Positions 20,619-31,694 of a stretch of 64,000 nucleotides of DNA are shown piece after piece. Numbering within the stretch: position 1 is the first letter of the stretch; every line of letters starts with the position of its first letter. The position numbers and the translations under genes were made by a program. The notes under the pieces are model-generated. The model was not told the origin of the DNA. It saw nothing but the letters and a program-made list of their open reading frames with translations, and did not search any database. This DNA is from Erythrobasidium yunnanense (lineage: Eukaryota; Basidiomycota; Cystobasidiomycetes; Erythrobasidiales; Erythrobasidiaceae): assembly GCA_001600175.1 (NCBI GenBank), contig BCJC01000001.1, forward strand, positions 2,899,652 through 2,963,651, given 5' to 3'.

Positions 20619-22597
20619 CTTAATAGGTAGTTGAGAAGAGAGCAACCAGCGGTTGCGGAGATATTCTTCAATTTTAGACACATCATAGCAAGCTGACGGG
20701 CCGGCACTAGGCCAGGCGCTTCTTCGATTTTTGCCAGCCTGAACTTAGGACAAGCACGACACGATGAACAAACACCTACTATCGCAACGATATCAAGCGC
20801 AGCCTGCTGCTGTCAGGCTGCTTTATAGCTAGATGAAAGAGTCATCAAGCCCAACTGGGAGATAGATATTACGACAAGCGCTTCGATGGCTCGCGAGAGA
20901 AAGTACGACCGATACAATGCAGGAAAGGCGTCATCACTCGCTCTGCTGGCAATCCGGACGCTGCCTTGGTCGAGCGAGGCAAAGCCTCTAGACATCAAGC
21001 AGACGCATCATATACGTTTACCTTGCAAGAAGTGGACGAGCGAGAACCACGACTGCATTATATCTCGCTCATATATCCGCGAAGAACAGTGACGAAGAGT
21101 CGCCGTAGTCTCCTCTCGCTCTACCACTCTTTCTCGCATGCTCGTATTGTAGCTTCGACAAGTCGATGCTCGACAAGAGCTCTTCTACCTCTCAACCGCT
21201 CTCGCAATCCTGTTCGCGGAGTGCTGTCCGACCCTTGGTCACTGCGTTGCAAGCGGAAGCGAGCTCGAGGCAAGCGAGAGGGTCGCCCTTGAAGTGCGCC
21301 TGGTCTGCCAAAGCTGCTTGTCAAGGCTAGCTGTTGGGTGGAGATCTGCTCAACAACTCACTGCTGCATTGGGTTTGTAGCCGGAGTGGCCGAACTGGGT
21401 AAGGTAGCGAGGCTAGCCATCCCAAACCTGTTGTTGATGTGTTGTGTTCAGTGGGGACGCAACAACAGCAGCTAGACACGGTACAGGAGCTCCCCCTCAA
21501 GCGGGTACAAAGGTGTCTAGAAGAAAGGCTCGAACAAAGGCGTGTACACCTATGTGGAAGCTACGAGGCGCATTTCGTGCGCACATACTGCGAGTCATGG
21601 TGGGCATGCGCTGGGAAAGTCAGGATGGACTTCAACTTCTTGATGCTGTCGGTCATAACCCAATACGAGCATATTCGACTTCCAGGGGCTGCAAAACGTA
21701 CACAAACAAATACAGCCCGACGTATCTGGCACTCATCATCTACAGGCACCATATGTTGGGGCAAGTGTACGAAGAGATGCCAGATAAAGCATAGAGCTCA
21801 AATGACTCAGACCGCGACCATGACCAGATGGACAACGATCGGACAGTGGCAGACAGCCTTTAACAGGTGCCTACACCTCCATTTCCGTTCCCATGCCTTA
21901 TCGAGGAACTGAAGGCCAAGTTAAGCATACGATACTCAGCACGGGTTCCGACATCGCGCACTCGCTGCCGGAAAGAACGCCTGGCTCGAGGTTCAACATT
22001 GTTGCGGTGGAGATGAAGGTTCAGCATACGATGTCGATGCGCTGGAGATCTATCCGAGAGGCTTGTCAGCAGAACTGTTATACGAAGAAGCGCCATACAA
22101 CTCACTGTGTGGTGCTTGTCCTGCTTGGGGCAGCCACGGCCTGCGTGGTGTTATGAGGTACGGTAGGTACGGCACTGGACATTGTGACTCCTAGTCTGAT
22201 TGATGCACTTGAGCAGAAGCAAAGCACTTCAGCTTGGAATATGCCTGCTCTAGTGTTCTCCTCCAGGACGGTTCCGAAATTACTTTGAACCTTTGGTACC
22301 TTTCAATGCGAGAGAAAGGGCTCGTAAGTTTACCGCAGAGACCCTGGAAATATCGAGACAAGGGCCAATCCTGCTTGCTGTTGGCCGGGTTTGGAGACAG
22401 TCAGCATGCCAGTCGTCTAGCTGCCCAGTACATAATGGCATTCTCGACTGCGATAAAGATCTTTTCAGGTGCTGGCCACCAAGTCGTATGCAATCCTCCT
22501 TCCGGCAGCGCTCCTACGACACCCCTTTCGGAAGGGACCCAATGACCTCATCGCGCTGGCTTTCCGTCAGAGTTGAGCTGCACTGATTTTCACCGTT
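20619..22597. other. Gene-poor stretch with an uncertain cysteine-rich plus-strand ORF
   Basis: Nearly 2 kb without a recognised gene. One plus frame (about 21925-22190) reads HGFRHRALAAGKNAW, then VQHCCGGDEGSAY, about 30 further residues, then LCGACPAWGSHGL. Its H-x-CC-GG and C-x2-C spacing resembles the ORF at 22888-23314. A downstream frame (22293-22586) is also cysteine-bearing (ACQSSSC, LDCDKDLFRC) and might be a further exon. No start or splice chain could be fixed with confidence. The left part (20.7-21.4 kb) looks non-coding apart from the promoter of the hydrolase. Confidence 0.3.
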
Positions 22598-23326
22598 ATG
22601 GCTACTCAGAGCAAGAGTTCTGAGCCAAGAGACGCCCGAAACATGAAAGTTCCTCTGGAACCAGACAAGCCCTCTGAGATACCAGCACGCCCTTCTAGCG
22701 AGATCCTGCCGGAAGGGTCACTCCGAATTACTCTCCATAATCCACATCGTACATCCGGAGATCGTTACTTCAGCCGCTTCATCGAAGACCTACCTGAGTA
22801 CCGACCCTACAAGAAAGAGCCTTTCTCGCCTCATAAGCGCAAGACCCTGCTTTCACCCACTCTGTCATTCCGTCTTGAGAGGAATGAGGGAGATGGAAGC
22901 ACCCGCCGACTACGGCGCAAACTCATGAGGCACAAGCGGCTGGATCCGCACAACCTCAAGCAGCTGAATGCAGAAAACTCTTGCAAGGATACCGGTCAGA
23001 ACCCGGATACTGTGCAGCCTGTACTCGCTCGCCGCAGGAGTACCCTCAAGAAACGACCGCCTGCAAGTTTTCCAAACTCTGTACGGAGCAGTTCGTACTC
23101 GGAATGGAGAAGCTCAATGGTCGTCATCGTTGCTGCGGAGGTGGACCTCAAAAGAAAGCCTTCAGCCCGATCCACACGTTCAGGATCCACTATTCGTCAG
23201 AGGCTGCTCGCAAGAAGAGGCTCTTCTGTCAGTCGTGTAGCCCCTGCAAAGACGCGGAAGAGCAAGCTGGCTATTCTATATTGTTGGATACCCTGTGTAG
23301 GGCTGAACAGTAAAGCAGAATGAGAA
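22598..23326 (+). CDS. Hypothetical gene with a possible cysteine-rich C-terminal domain
   Basis: I do not recognise this gene. An ATG at 22598 opens a 241-codon frame whose first 110 residues are basic and proline-rich (LRITLHNPHRTSGDRYFSRF, then PEYRPYKKEPFSPHKRK). From 22888 to 23314 a different frame is open and carries nine cysteines in ordered spacing: YCAACTRSP, TACKFSKLC, GRHRCCGGGP, FCQSCSPCKD. That pattern looks more like protein than the continuation of the first frame, so an intron may join the two. A GT near 22800 and AG near 22887 would do so, but the donor is poor. The cysteine part resembles a frame at about 21925-22190 (CCGG...C-x2-C), suggesting two related zinc-binding genes side by side. 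Confidence is low for the gene and lower for the structure. Confidence 0.35.
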
Positions 23327-23421
23327 GCTGCAGGCGATATCAAAATTCATCAAGGGTCCGAGAGCGTTCCTATGAACGAATATCAGGACATCCGCGGACT
23401 CAAGTTGCTGATCCTTAGAAT

Positions 23422-24169
23422 TTAGGCCTGAGGAGGACCAGCGGCGCCTTGCTGCTGTCTGCCTCCTGAAATGGATGCCTTGAGAGCCTCAAAGCCCATG
23501 TAGCCAACGCCAGTAGCCCACGAGAGCTGTGGTGCAGCATAGCCACCAGCACCGAGGGATGTTGTCCAGGCGAACCAACTGTTTGCAGGCACCACAGCAC
23601 CATACCAAGTGCTTTGTATTGCGGCAGCTGTCGTACCTATCATCATTTTAATAACGATCAGCGTACAGATCAGACAGGCGATCTCAAATAGACTTCACCT
23701 GGCGCTACACTTGGTCCAACAAAGCCGACAGGAGCGATCATAGCTTGTGCCACAAAGGGTGCGGCAGCAGCGCTTCCAGCCCCGATGATGACCGTGCGAG
23801 CGATCTTGAAAGGTACTGGATGGACCTTCTCGTACTCGTGGACTTGGTCGTACGCGTTCTCTGCCGTCACAACCTCAGCTATAGATGCCTCACAACCCTT
23901 CACAACCTAAGTCAAAGGAGCTTACTGATGGAGGCATAGGCCGCTTCTTTCGAGAGTCTTTCGGGCATTTGGTAGCTTGCGACAGCAGTGCTCGCAGTCT
24001 GGAGCATGCCGCTAGTATAATAGATCTGTTCGCGAGTGACTTTTCCAGCTGAACGACGGGTCAATACAGGTCTGACAAGTGTCTGGCTGGAACGTACCTC
24101 GCTGTGAGAAATCAGCGGAAACACCAGCGATCCTTTCCATGAACTCGCTTCGATTCGGGTTCTTCGACA
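23422..24169 (-). CDS. Interferon-induced 6-16 (IFI6/IFI27/ISG12)-like small hydrophobic protein, gene A
   Basis: Four exons give about 198 residues, starting MSKNPNRSEFMERIAGVSADFS. The N-terminal half is helical and charged (REQIYYTSGMLQTAS, ENAYDQVHEYEKVHPVP). The C-terminal half is hydrophobic: IARTVIIGAGSAAAAPFVAQAM, then VGFVGPSVAPGTTAAAIQS and VVPANSWFAWTTSLGAGG. The G-F-x-x-x-S/G-V-A-x-G-T/S-x-A-A-x-I-Q-S and (V)xA(G/N)SxFAxxxSxGAxG patterns define the IFI6/IFI27 family, whose animal members sit in mitochondrial, ER or nuclear membranes. The intron within SVAPG|TTAAA interrupts the motif and supports the gene model. There is no signal peptide. A second, more divergent gene of the type lies immediately upstream on the same strand. 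In fungi the function is unknown. Confidence 0.72.
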
Positions 24170-24619
24170 TTCTGGCTGCTGGATCTGCGAGTCAGGTCAA
24201 ACCGTCACCGATGCGCATAGAAATGCACGCAATTCGCTTGAGAGGGGTGTCAAAGTCGCGCTGGACAGGTAAATGCTCGGGGATGGGGATTGGGAGGACG
24301 AAGATGTCAAGAAGAGAGGAGCTGGAATGAGCCCAGTCGAGTCTGCATTGAAACAAAGGCCTCCGGGTGGCGACACGTCGAACGCATCTGCAGCGTGAAT
24401 GCGCATCTTTCACTTTGACTCCCCTGTACGACAGCCGTACGTCGGCAACTGACGGGCTTTTTACAGGCCTGAATTAGCCTCGTATTTCGTATTTCCAGAG
24501 AAGCATGTGACAGCGCATAAGCCGAGCATTCTTAGTAGTAGCGGAAGAGACTAATTGTACAGATGGAGGAGGACAGGTGGTTCGAGAGGAAGCTTTCATA
24601 TCGCGACGTCGAAAGAGAT
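24170..24619. other. Intergenic between the two IFI6-like genes
   Basis: A 450-base spacer holding the presumed promoter of gene A and the 3' end of gene B. Only short shadow frames are present. Confidence 0.35.
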
Positions 24620-25524
24620 TCAGGTATATCCATGAACGACTCGCTCAGCCTCGTCCTTCAGCATTCTCGCAAATGACCAGAGCAGATCGGCCATGACCCA
24701 GAAGGTACCGACCATCCATCGAAGTTCTCGAAGAGCATAGCCTCGCATGGCTGCTGAGGTAAGCCAGGCGAAGATGCTACGAGGAGGGATATAGCCTTTG
24801 TACAGGGCGCTCTGGAGGAGTGAAGCGATGGACTCTGTAATACTCAGTCGTTTAGCTAAGGCTTTCACATTGCAATGCGAGATACACACTGATTACGATA
24901 CCCTCGGAGCCAAAGCCAACGATGTCAAGCAAGATGAGCGTAGCTTCGGGTATGAAAACGATGACAGCCACAGTGATGAGCGCAGTCTTGATGACTTCTG
25001 ATTCGATGGTATGCTCTTTCTCCCATTCTTCGACCTTCTCTATGGCAGCGGCTAGAGTTCGCAAGTACAGGAGTCAGCATCTCGTGGGAATGTGTTCATC
25101 CAGACCGCGCACCCAGAGCAACAACCAGGTCATCCCTAGTAAAGTTTGCGGGAAACTCAAAGTGAATGGTCCCATTGGCTACTCCATGAAGCAGCTCTCC
25201 GCAGGCATGAAGCTCGTGGAACAGCAATTTTGCGGCTTAGGGGCGAGATTCAGCGAGGAATAGCGATTGAAGTAGTCGCAGCTCACCTTTGTCAGACAGT
25301 CCAGCGAGATCGGAAGTGTACACGGGAGCGGCCTTGTATGCCATGAGCGGGTCAACCTTGAATACGTTCTGCATGATAGAAGAGGTTGGGCTCCATCCCT
25401 CGGCAGCAGCTGCTGAAAACGTAAGTAAGCTGTCAATACGAGGCTAACCACCTTGCTCACGGATGATCGCGGCGCTGACTACTGAGGCGAGGGCGAGGGG
25501 AAGAACCAAGTTTCTGAGCAACAT
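24620..25524 (-). CDS. Secreted/ER protein with a C-terminal IFI6/IFI27-like domain, gene B
   Basis: Six exons can be read. The first encodes a signal peptide, MLLRNLVLPLALASVVSA. Then come AEGWSPTSSIMQNVFKVDPL, YKAAPVYTSDLAGLSDK, and an exon reading LLFHELHACGELLHGVANG and FPANFTRDDLVVAL. A charged helix follows (AIEKVEEWEKEH), then a hydrophobic segment ALITVAVIVFIPEATLILLD. The end is IFI6-like: VGFGSEESIASLLQSALYKG, then YIPPRSIFAWLTSAAMRGYA, matching GF-x-x-x-x-S-x-A-(S/A)-x-(L/I)-Q-S and (P/A)-x-S-x-FA-x-x-x-S-A-A-x-x-G of gene A. It therefore differs from gene A in having a lumenal or secreted N-terminal part of about 100 residues of unknown type. The shared motif and adjacent position suggest local duplication followed by fusion or extension. 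Confidence 0.65.
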
Positions 25525-26455
25525 GGGGATGGCTGGGCAGCTGTAGCGTAGGGCAGGAGGAGAAGATGATAGGGAGGAAGGAGGCAGGTATTTCACAAGC
25601 TTGAGTCACAAAAGTGCGATGAGGTCTTTATGCGCTTCCGGCGCAGGACGGTCTAACATCTTCTAACTCCGTTGAATCCACATAGAACATGATAGAAGGC
25701 AGAAAATGCTGCCAGAACCTTCGAGGTTAGACGGAACAATCGCTTTAGCCTCGAGATGGCCTTTGGCAGATTGAAACACCGAAGGGAGGACCATAGATTC
25801 GGTATGCTGCGCTGATGTCCTAAGTTTGGAACAACATTCGTGCAGTCGCAAGCGCATTCGCTTCGTCGGAGTCGTTTAGCCAGGGTGCTCTCCTCTTCTC
25901 GCATCACGTTAATAGGCGATAATCTGCAAAGAAGACGAATACTGAGCATGGTCATGGTCTTCAGTTGATCGCATATCGCATCGCCAGCATCACGGGAAGC
26001 TTGAGGACAGCACGTCGGTTTCGATTTGCAGCTCAGCTCTGAAGGGGATATCTTCTGGCTCGCAAAACATTGACCTTTCCGCGGTGGTTCCGCAAAGACA
26101 CGTCCAGTATGAGAGTATCACTCTGCAAGGCTGCGCAAGTCTCGACAGTAAGAACGACCAAGAGTTGTTGAAAGCGCGAGCCGGCCAAGCACGAAAGAGA
26201 ACAGGAGCAAGACTGTGATGATCATGACGCTCTCCTGCATGTTCTAGGTCGAACCACCTGCTAAGAGTGCAGATCTTTCTCCCTCCCTTGTTCGTCGCTC
26301 GCGGCTTGAGGCCGCTTAGGTCCCGCAGCGCAGGGTGAAGATGGCCTGTGACGTTGAGCAGCAGAACCAGGCGCAGGTTGCCGATTCCAGGATCTTTGAG
26401 CTCTCTCTCCTCTCTTCTTTGTCCACTCTAAAGACACACACACGAAGCTTGCTAG
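25525..26455. other. Divergent intergenic region
   Basis: This 931-base region lies between the divergent IFI6-like gene B and the first aquaporin, so it should hold both promoters. Minus frames of 64-100 codons at 25653-25955 and 26261-26516 show no recognisable features. A CT-rich tract (CTCTCTCTCCTCTCTTC) lies about 45 bases before the aquaporin ATG. Confidence 0.4.
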
Positions 26456-27813
26456 ATGCCTGGAAAGACCCCTCATACACGAGTTTGGGGTCATCGCGAC
26501 TGGCGAGCTGATGCAATCGTGCGTTGCTGATGGTCTTCCAAGCTGAATTTTCCGCTACCTAAAGACTGACGCTCGATGGACCTGATGCTCGCAGGCTGGT
26601 GTTGGCGAGTTCTTGGGCACATTCACCTTCCTCCTCTTCGGTCTAGGCGGCATCCAAGCTGCAAGGGCCGGGTCGCCAGATGTATCAGCAGCTGCGTGCT
26701 AGATTCTCATCGGCTGCAACAGTCCGGCGAAGCTGATTACAATCTTTGCAGTTCCTTCTAATGGCAGCTACATCGATGGGTATCGCATTAGCGTTCTCGG
26801 CATGGGTATTCTTCAGGTAGATGACCTATCCGATCCCGGTTTGCAAAGCGGCCTGATTTGCGATCTTATCCAGAGTTACCGGTGCAGCATTCAAGTGAGC
26901 TCACTGCTTCCTTGCTTTGCGTGAACAATACTGACTTGTATTCACTACAGCCCCAACATCGTACGGCCGACCTAACGCTCCCTATCTTACCAGAAAGCTG
27001 ATATAGGCTGCTGTCTCTTCAGGCTTTGGCACTCCTCCTAGTGGGCGTCATATCGCCCATCCAATTCGTGTTTTATGCAGTTGCTCAGGTACGTACTGAT
27101 ATGCAGGCATCAAGAGGAATACAGGTCTTTGATTGACGCCGTGGCACACAGATACTGGGAGCTATAGCTGCTGCAGGCGTTCTGGAAGGCTTACTTCCTG
27201 GTACCCTAGAAGTCAATTACGAACCCTCTCCAGGAATGGGAACTGCTCAAGCTTTATTCCTGGGTGCGCGATGCCTATCACCGCCTCATTTCGACACACT
27301 AGCTGACACGAGTGTATGTACATCAGAGATGTTCTTGACCTTCGGACTGGTGATGACAGTTCTAATGGTCGCGGTCGAGAAGAACCGAAGCACTCCCTTT
27401 GCTCCTTTAGCTATCGGACTGGCCTTGTTCGCCACACAACTAGCTGGGATCCAATTTACCGGAGCTGCAGTCAACACAGGTAGGCTTACATACCTGTGGT
27501 CATTGTTCAAATGGCTGACTCAACTCTGTCAGCCCGAGCATTCGGCTCAGCTGTAGCTAGCAAGTCGTTCGCAGGCTCTCACTGGATCTATTGGCTCGGT
27601 CCTACTCTAGGTGCGGTTTTAGCTGCTGCTCTTCATCGACTTCTTCATCTGGTGCACTGTCAGTCTTCCTCCCTCGACACGCTTTTCGTGGTCAGTCAGC
27701 TAATTTTCGCACCGCCAGACTGGGAGCTCAACCCAGGTGCAGACGCTATTACGACTGCAGAAGCTGAGAAGAAGGCTCAGGCTCCAGCTTCATCGATCCA
27801 GAGTCCTGTCTGA
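26456..27813 (+). CDS. Aquaporin-like major intrinsic protein 1, atypical pore motifs
   Basis: MIP-family channel for water or small neutral solutes in a cellular membrane. The start MPGKTPHTRVWGHRDWRADAI is followed, after an intron at 26519, by GVGEFLGTFTFLLFGLGGIQ (helix 1). Further short exons give FLLMAATSMGIALAFSAWVFF (helix 2), then VTGAAFNPNIALALLLVGVISP (first half-helix), MFLTFGLVMTVLMVAVEKNRS, FATQLAGIQFTGAAVNTA and SHWIYWLGPTLGAVL. The tail is acidic and ends SSIQSPV. The two motifs that are normally NPA read NPN (spliced) and NTA. The usual Arg after the second motif is probably kept: the second intron there follows GAAVNT and the next exon opens with ARAFGSAV. The gene has about nine exons, more than its intact-looking tandem copy. 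All splice sites I checked keep the frame, so I treat it as functional. Confidence 0.75.
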
Positions 27814-28278
27814 GGTCACTATATAGAATGAGACGGCCGCGTTGCGATAAGGCGCCTGAAATACAAAGATAACCTACGATAGATATTGACGAATAGCGAG
27901 ATGAGACCTGATAGAAGCGTGCCCGTAGCCGCAGCGGTATACTTGATATTCGAGTCGCTATAGGTGATGCAACCCTCTGCTCTTGACTATTTCTCGCGTA
28001 AAGGACCATGGCCAATCGCAATTCGACGATGTATGCAAAGCGCGTCCAATCATTACGATACTGGAGATGCATTACCGCGAAAAAGCTTGTGTCGTGAAAG
28101 AGTTCATCTGGGGCGATCAAGGGCGAAACGGAGGCGTGACGCAAGAAGGGCGGAGTATGCAAAGAGCTGGACGAGGAATGCTTTGGCTGAGCTAGACGTC
28201 TAATCTCTGACTGCTTGACTTCTGATCTACTCCCTATTCTTCCTAACCCATCCGACTCCATCTAATCCGAGACTCACC
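27814..28278. other. Intergenic between the two aquaporin genes
   Basis: A 465-base spacer between tandem genes. A 170-codon minus frame spans it in part but is antisense to the end of aquaporin 1 and shows no domain. Pyrimidine-rich sequence precedes the next ATG. Confidence 0.35.
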
Positions 28279-29443
28279 ATGCCTCGAAAGATGTTTGGAC
28301 ACAACGACTGGCGCGCAGACGCTGTCGCCGCTGTTGGCGAGTTCCTCGGAACCTTCACCTTCCTACTCTTCGGTCTGGGCGGTATTCAAGCAGCTCGAAC
28401 AGCGTCCGTGATTTCTGGCACAAGCGGCGAAACTGTCCAAGTTACGGTCCCATCTGTCGAGTTCCTGTTGATGGCTGCTACGAGCATGGGTCTGGCTTTG
28501 ACATTCTCTATCTGGATCTTCTTCCGCGTCACTGGAGCAGCTTTCAATCCGAATATCGTGAGTTGAGCGCGTTCGCAGAGTCTGGTTCCTGGATCTGATA
28601 AAGTGAACAAGGCCCTCATGCTCATGCTTCTGGGAGTCATTTCACCGGTCAGATTCGTGCTTTACAGCATAGCGCAGGTAAGTTTGGTGCGGCGGTTCCT
28701 CGTCGATCCGGCTGAGTTGTCTTGCTTCGCAGCTCCTCGGCGCTATTGCAGCCTCTGCAGTCCTTCTCGGCGTTCTACCTGGTCCTCTACTCGTCAACTG
28801 TGCCCCAAGCAATGGAACCGGTGTTGCTCAAGCTCTCTTTTATGGTGCGTTCTCTCGCGCCGCAGCACTGTACGCACGAAAGCCGATTGAAGATGTGGCA
28901 TGCAGAGATGTTCCTTACATTTGGTCTATGCATGACTGTTATTAGTAAGTCTGGCCTTAGTTCTTCTTAATACGATTGCTAATTGACCGCTTCTTCCAGT
29001 GTTGGCTGTTGAGAAGAACAAGAGTACACCTCTTGCACCACTCGCAATTGGATTCGCACTTTTTAGCACTCAGCTGGCGGGCATCAACTTCACTGGTGCA
29101 GCTGTCAACACCGCTAGAGCTTTCGGTTCTGCTGTCGTTACCGCCGACTTCGTTGGCTCGCACTGGATCTACGTGAGTCTTGTCTATCGCGCCTCTCCTC
29201 GGGAGGGAATCTTGACGAGTATTCGTGTATCCAGTGGGTCGGACCTTCTCTAGGTGCTCTCCTTGCAACTGGACTTTACAAGGGCATGCTCTATGTACAC
29301 TGTGGGTCGCGACCGCCGACTACTTCTGCGAACCTTTGAACTGAGTTATATCGTTCTGTTCAGACTGGGAACTCAATCCTGGTGCCGACGCTACTAACGA
29401 CAACGCAGCTGAAAAGGCAGCTCGCGGGCAGAATCCCGTCTAA
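28279..29443 (+). CDS. Aquaporin-like major intrinsic protein 2, atypical pore motifs
   Basis: Tandem paralogue of the preceding gene. It starts MPRKMFGHNDWRADAVAAVGEFLGTF without the first intron of copy 1. Landmarks are LLFGLGGIQAART, FLLMAATSMGLALTFSIWIFF, VTGAAFNPNI followed after a splice by ALMLMLLGVISPVRF, then AIAASAVLLGVLPGPLLVN, MFLTFGLCMTVI, FSTQLAGINFTGAAVNTARAF, SHWIY spliced to WVGPSLGALLATGLYKGM, and a tail WELNPGADATNDNAAEKA ending GQNPV. The first pore motif is NPN, the second NTA, with Arg kept in the selectivity position (NTAR). The same changes in both copies show that they predate the duplication and are not decay. The length, about 290 residues, and six-helix layout fit a normal MIP. 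The substrate cannot be told from sequence. Confidence 0.82.
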
Positions 29444-30192
29444 GCACCTCGGCCAGAATATCACCATAGAAGCATCGAGACATACGTAAGAGCTCGATGT
29501 CACGCATACAGTAAGAAGTAAGAAGCATATACAGTCCAAGATACTTAGAAGACATAGCAGTCTGTGTCCGGGGCTTAGTTTCCCGTCGACCATATTAGCA
29601 AGGCCCCTCTCATGAATATGTATCATAAGTTCGTATTGCAGTATGCTCTAGATGTACAAATATACTCTGCAAATGCAACCGGAGGGCTTATCCACGTCAA
29701 CAAAAGCAAAGTCAGCCATTGCTCTTGACATGGAATAAGTTGAGGAGATGAGGAGAGGATCAGTGGTTGTGTTTTTAGGTAGCCAAGAGGTTTCTTCGAC
29801 ACTGCCATTCCCTCCAGCTGCGCCAACAGCCGGCTCCACCGTGATGGGGAGAGATACGCGTCCGACTCGTCATCTTGGTAAATTGTTTTTCATCGTTTGA
29901 AGCAGAGGAGTGAGAGAGAGGTGTATGTGTGAGGACAGGGACTGTAGCTTACCCATTCAACAGAGCCGGCCATACACTTCAGACAGCTTTGGCGGGACAG
30001 ATTTGCTTGAAATTTTCAGGACAAGTCGGGCAGCCCAGCCAGCTAGCAGATTAGGGAGCTTGACATCGTTGAGATCACAGAAGTTACGGCGTCGTTATCG
30101 TTTCACGTCTTCAAGCTGTTTGCAGTTTGCTTTGTTTCGGTCAGTCAATCCGCAAGAGATCAAGGTGCTTCAGTCAACAGACCGACTGATTG
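29444..30192. other. Intergenic, promoter of the PP4 catalytic subunit gene
   Basis: 749 bases. A plus frame of 186 codons (29910-30470) covers part of it but runs in the wrong frame across the phosphatase exon 1, so it is not a gene. No RNA gene or repeat seen. Confidence 0.4.
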
Positions 30193-31543
30193 ATGTCAAG
30201 CGATTTAGACCGGTGAGCATAACACTTTCAACACTTTCATTACAATGGTGTATACAAAGTGTTAAAACTTGTTCTAATGCTTTACTTTCCAGGCAGATAG
30301 AGCAGCTCCGGCGATGCGAATACATCTCAGAAGCTCAAGTCAAAGAACTATGCCTGAAAGCCCGCGAAATCCTCATAGAAGAAGCAAATGTACAATGGGT
30401 AGACTCGCCAGTCACCGTGCGTTGGCCCAGCTTCCTCAATGTCCTGGAAAATCAAAGAAAACAAGCCTGACTGATAACTCTGGTTGTGCCCTTCTTCCTC
30501 TTGGTTTTCTCTGCCTTTCTACGGTTGCTAGATATGCGGTGACATACATGGACAGGTGTGTTGACTTTCCTTAGCGCATCAGGCAATACTGAGTGTATGG
30601 CATCCAGTTCCATGATCTCATGGAGCTCTTCAAGGTCGGCGGCCAGTGTCCAGATACGAATTATCTCTTCATGGGTGTGTTCTGCGTCACATTGATCATC
30701 TTATCAAGATTTTGGTCTGACTTCTCGTGACCTTTCCAGGCGACTTTGTCGACCGCGGTTTCTACAGCGTAGAGACTTTCCTCCTTCTTCTCGCCTTGAA
30801 AGTCCGCTATCCAGATCGTATAACACTCATTCGCGGGAATCACGAGTCAAGGCAAATAACCCAAGTCTACGGTTTCTACGAAGAGTGTCAAAGGAAATAT
30901 GGAAGTGCAAGCGTGTGGCGGCACTGCTGTGAAGTCTTTGACTATCTGGCATTAGGAGCTATAGTAGACGGGAGGGTATTCTGCGTGCATGGCGGCCTGA
31001 GGTGCGTCTTCCCTTTCCTATTTCTTGGTAACTCGAGGCTAAGCCCGTTACTATTCTTACACAGCCCGAACATCCATTCCATAGATCAAATACGTATAAT
31101 AGACAGGAAGCAAGAAGTCCCACACGACGGACCGATGTGTGACTTGCTATGGTCCGATCCAGACGATATAAAAGGCTGGGGCTTGTCACCGAGAGGCGCA
31201 GGATACTTGTTCGGAGGAGATATAACGCAGAAGTTCGTACATGCAAATGATCTCGACTTGATCGCGAGGGCGCACCAGCTTGTTATGGAGGGATACAAGG
31301 TCGTACACGACGGAGCGCTCGTTACTGTGTGGAGTGCGCCGAATTACTGCTATAGGTATGTTCCGTCTTGCAAGTTGCTGAACTACAAGCTAACGATCCT
31401 TAACGTACAACAGGTGCGGGAACGTAGCATCGATACTGCAGCTAGACGAACACCTTGAACAAGACTACAAAGTCTTCGAAGCGGCACCGCAAGAGACACG
31501 CAGTGTACCTCAGAAAGCGACGACGTTACACTACTTCCTGTGA
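30193..31543 (+). CDS. PPH3: Serine/threonine protein phosphatase 4 catalytic subunit (PP4C/Pph3)
   Basis: PPP-family metallophosphatase; PP4 works with regulatory subunits in DNA-damage recovery and other signalling. The first exon, 30193-30212, encodes MSSDLDR and splices to [20 protein letters not shown], the diagnostic PP4C N-terminus. The PPP signatures are all present: [85 protein letters not shown] and [12 protein letters not shown]. The metal ligands (Asp-x-His, Asp, Asn, His, His) are in place. The C-terminus reads [12 protein letters not shown] and ends HYFL, the Tyr-Phe-Leu tail that is carboxymethylated in PP2A/PP4. About 307 residues in seven exons, the usual family length. Most of the identity is to PP4 rather than PP2A or Sit4/PP6 ([32 protein letters not shown]). 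Confidence 0.92.
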
Positions 31544-31694
31544 ACTTGGTTGTGTCGATTTGTCTGGGGACTTTGGGCGAGCTCCGTGCCAGATCTTTGG
31601 CACTCGTGTTGCCGCGGAAGGCTCCTATCTGTATCATAGTGATTGAAGTCCCATGTTGCTTTACTTTACGAGTGGTATGCCTTCTGCGTAGATT

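Noticed and set aside
21439-21912. 157-codon plus-strand ORF
   Set aside because: Composition is not convincing, it overlaps another open frame of similar length, and nothing matches a known family; kept only as part of the unresolved stretch.
27749-28261. 170-codon minus-strand ORF between the two aquaporins
   Set aside because: It is antisense to the end of aquaporin 1 and to spacer sequence, with no domain or splice logic.
29910-30470. 186-codon plus-strand ORF upstream of and across the PP4 gene
   Set aside because: It reads the second phosphatase exon in the correct frame only after passing through the first intron. The spliced start [15 protein letters not shown] is the established PP4C N-terminus.
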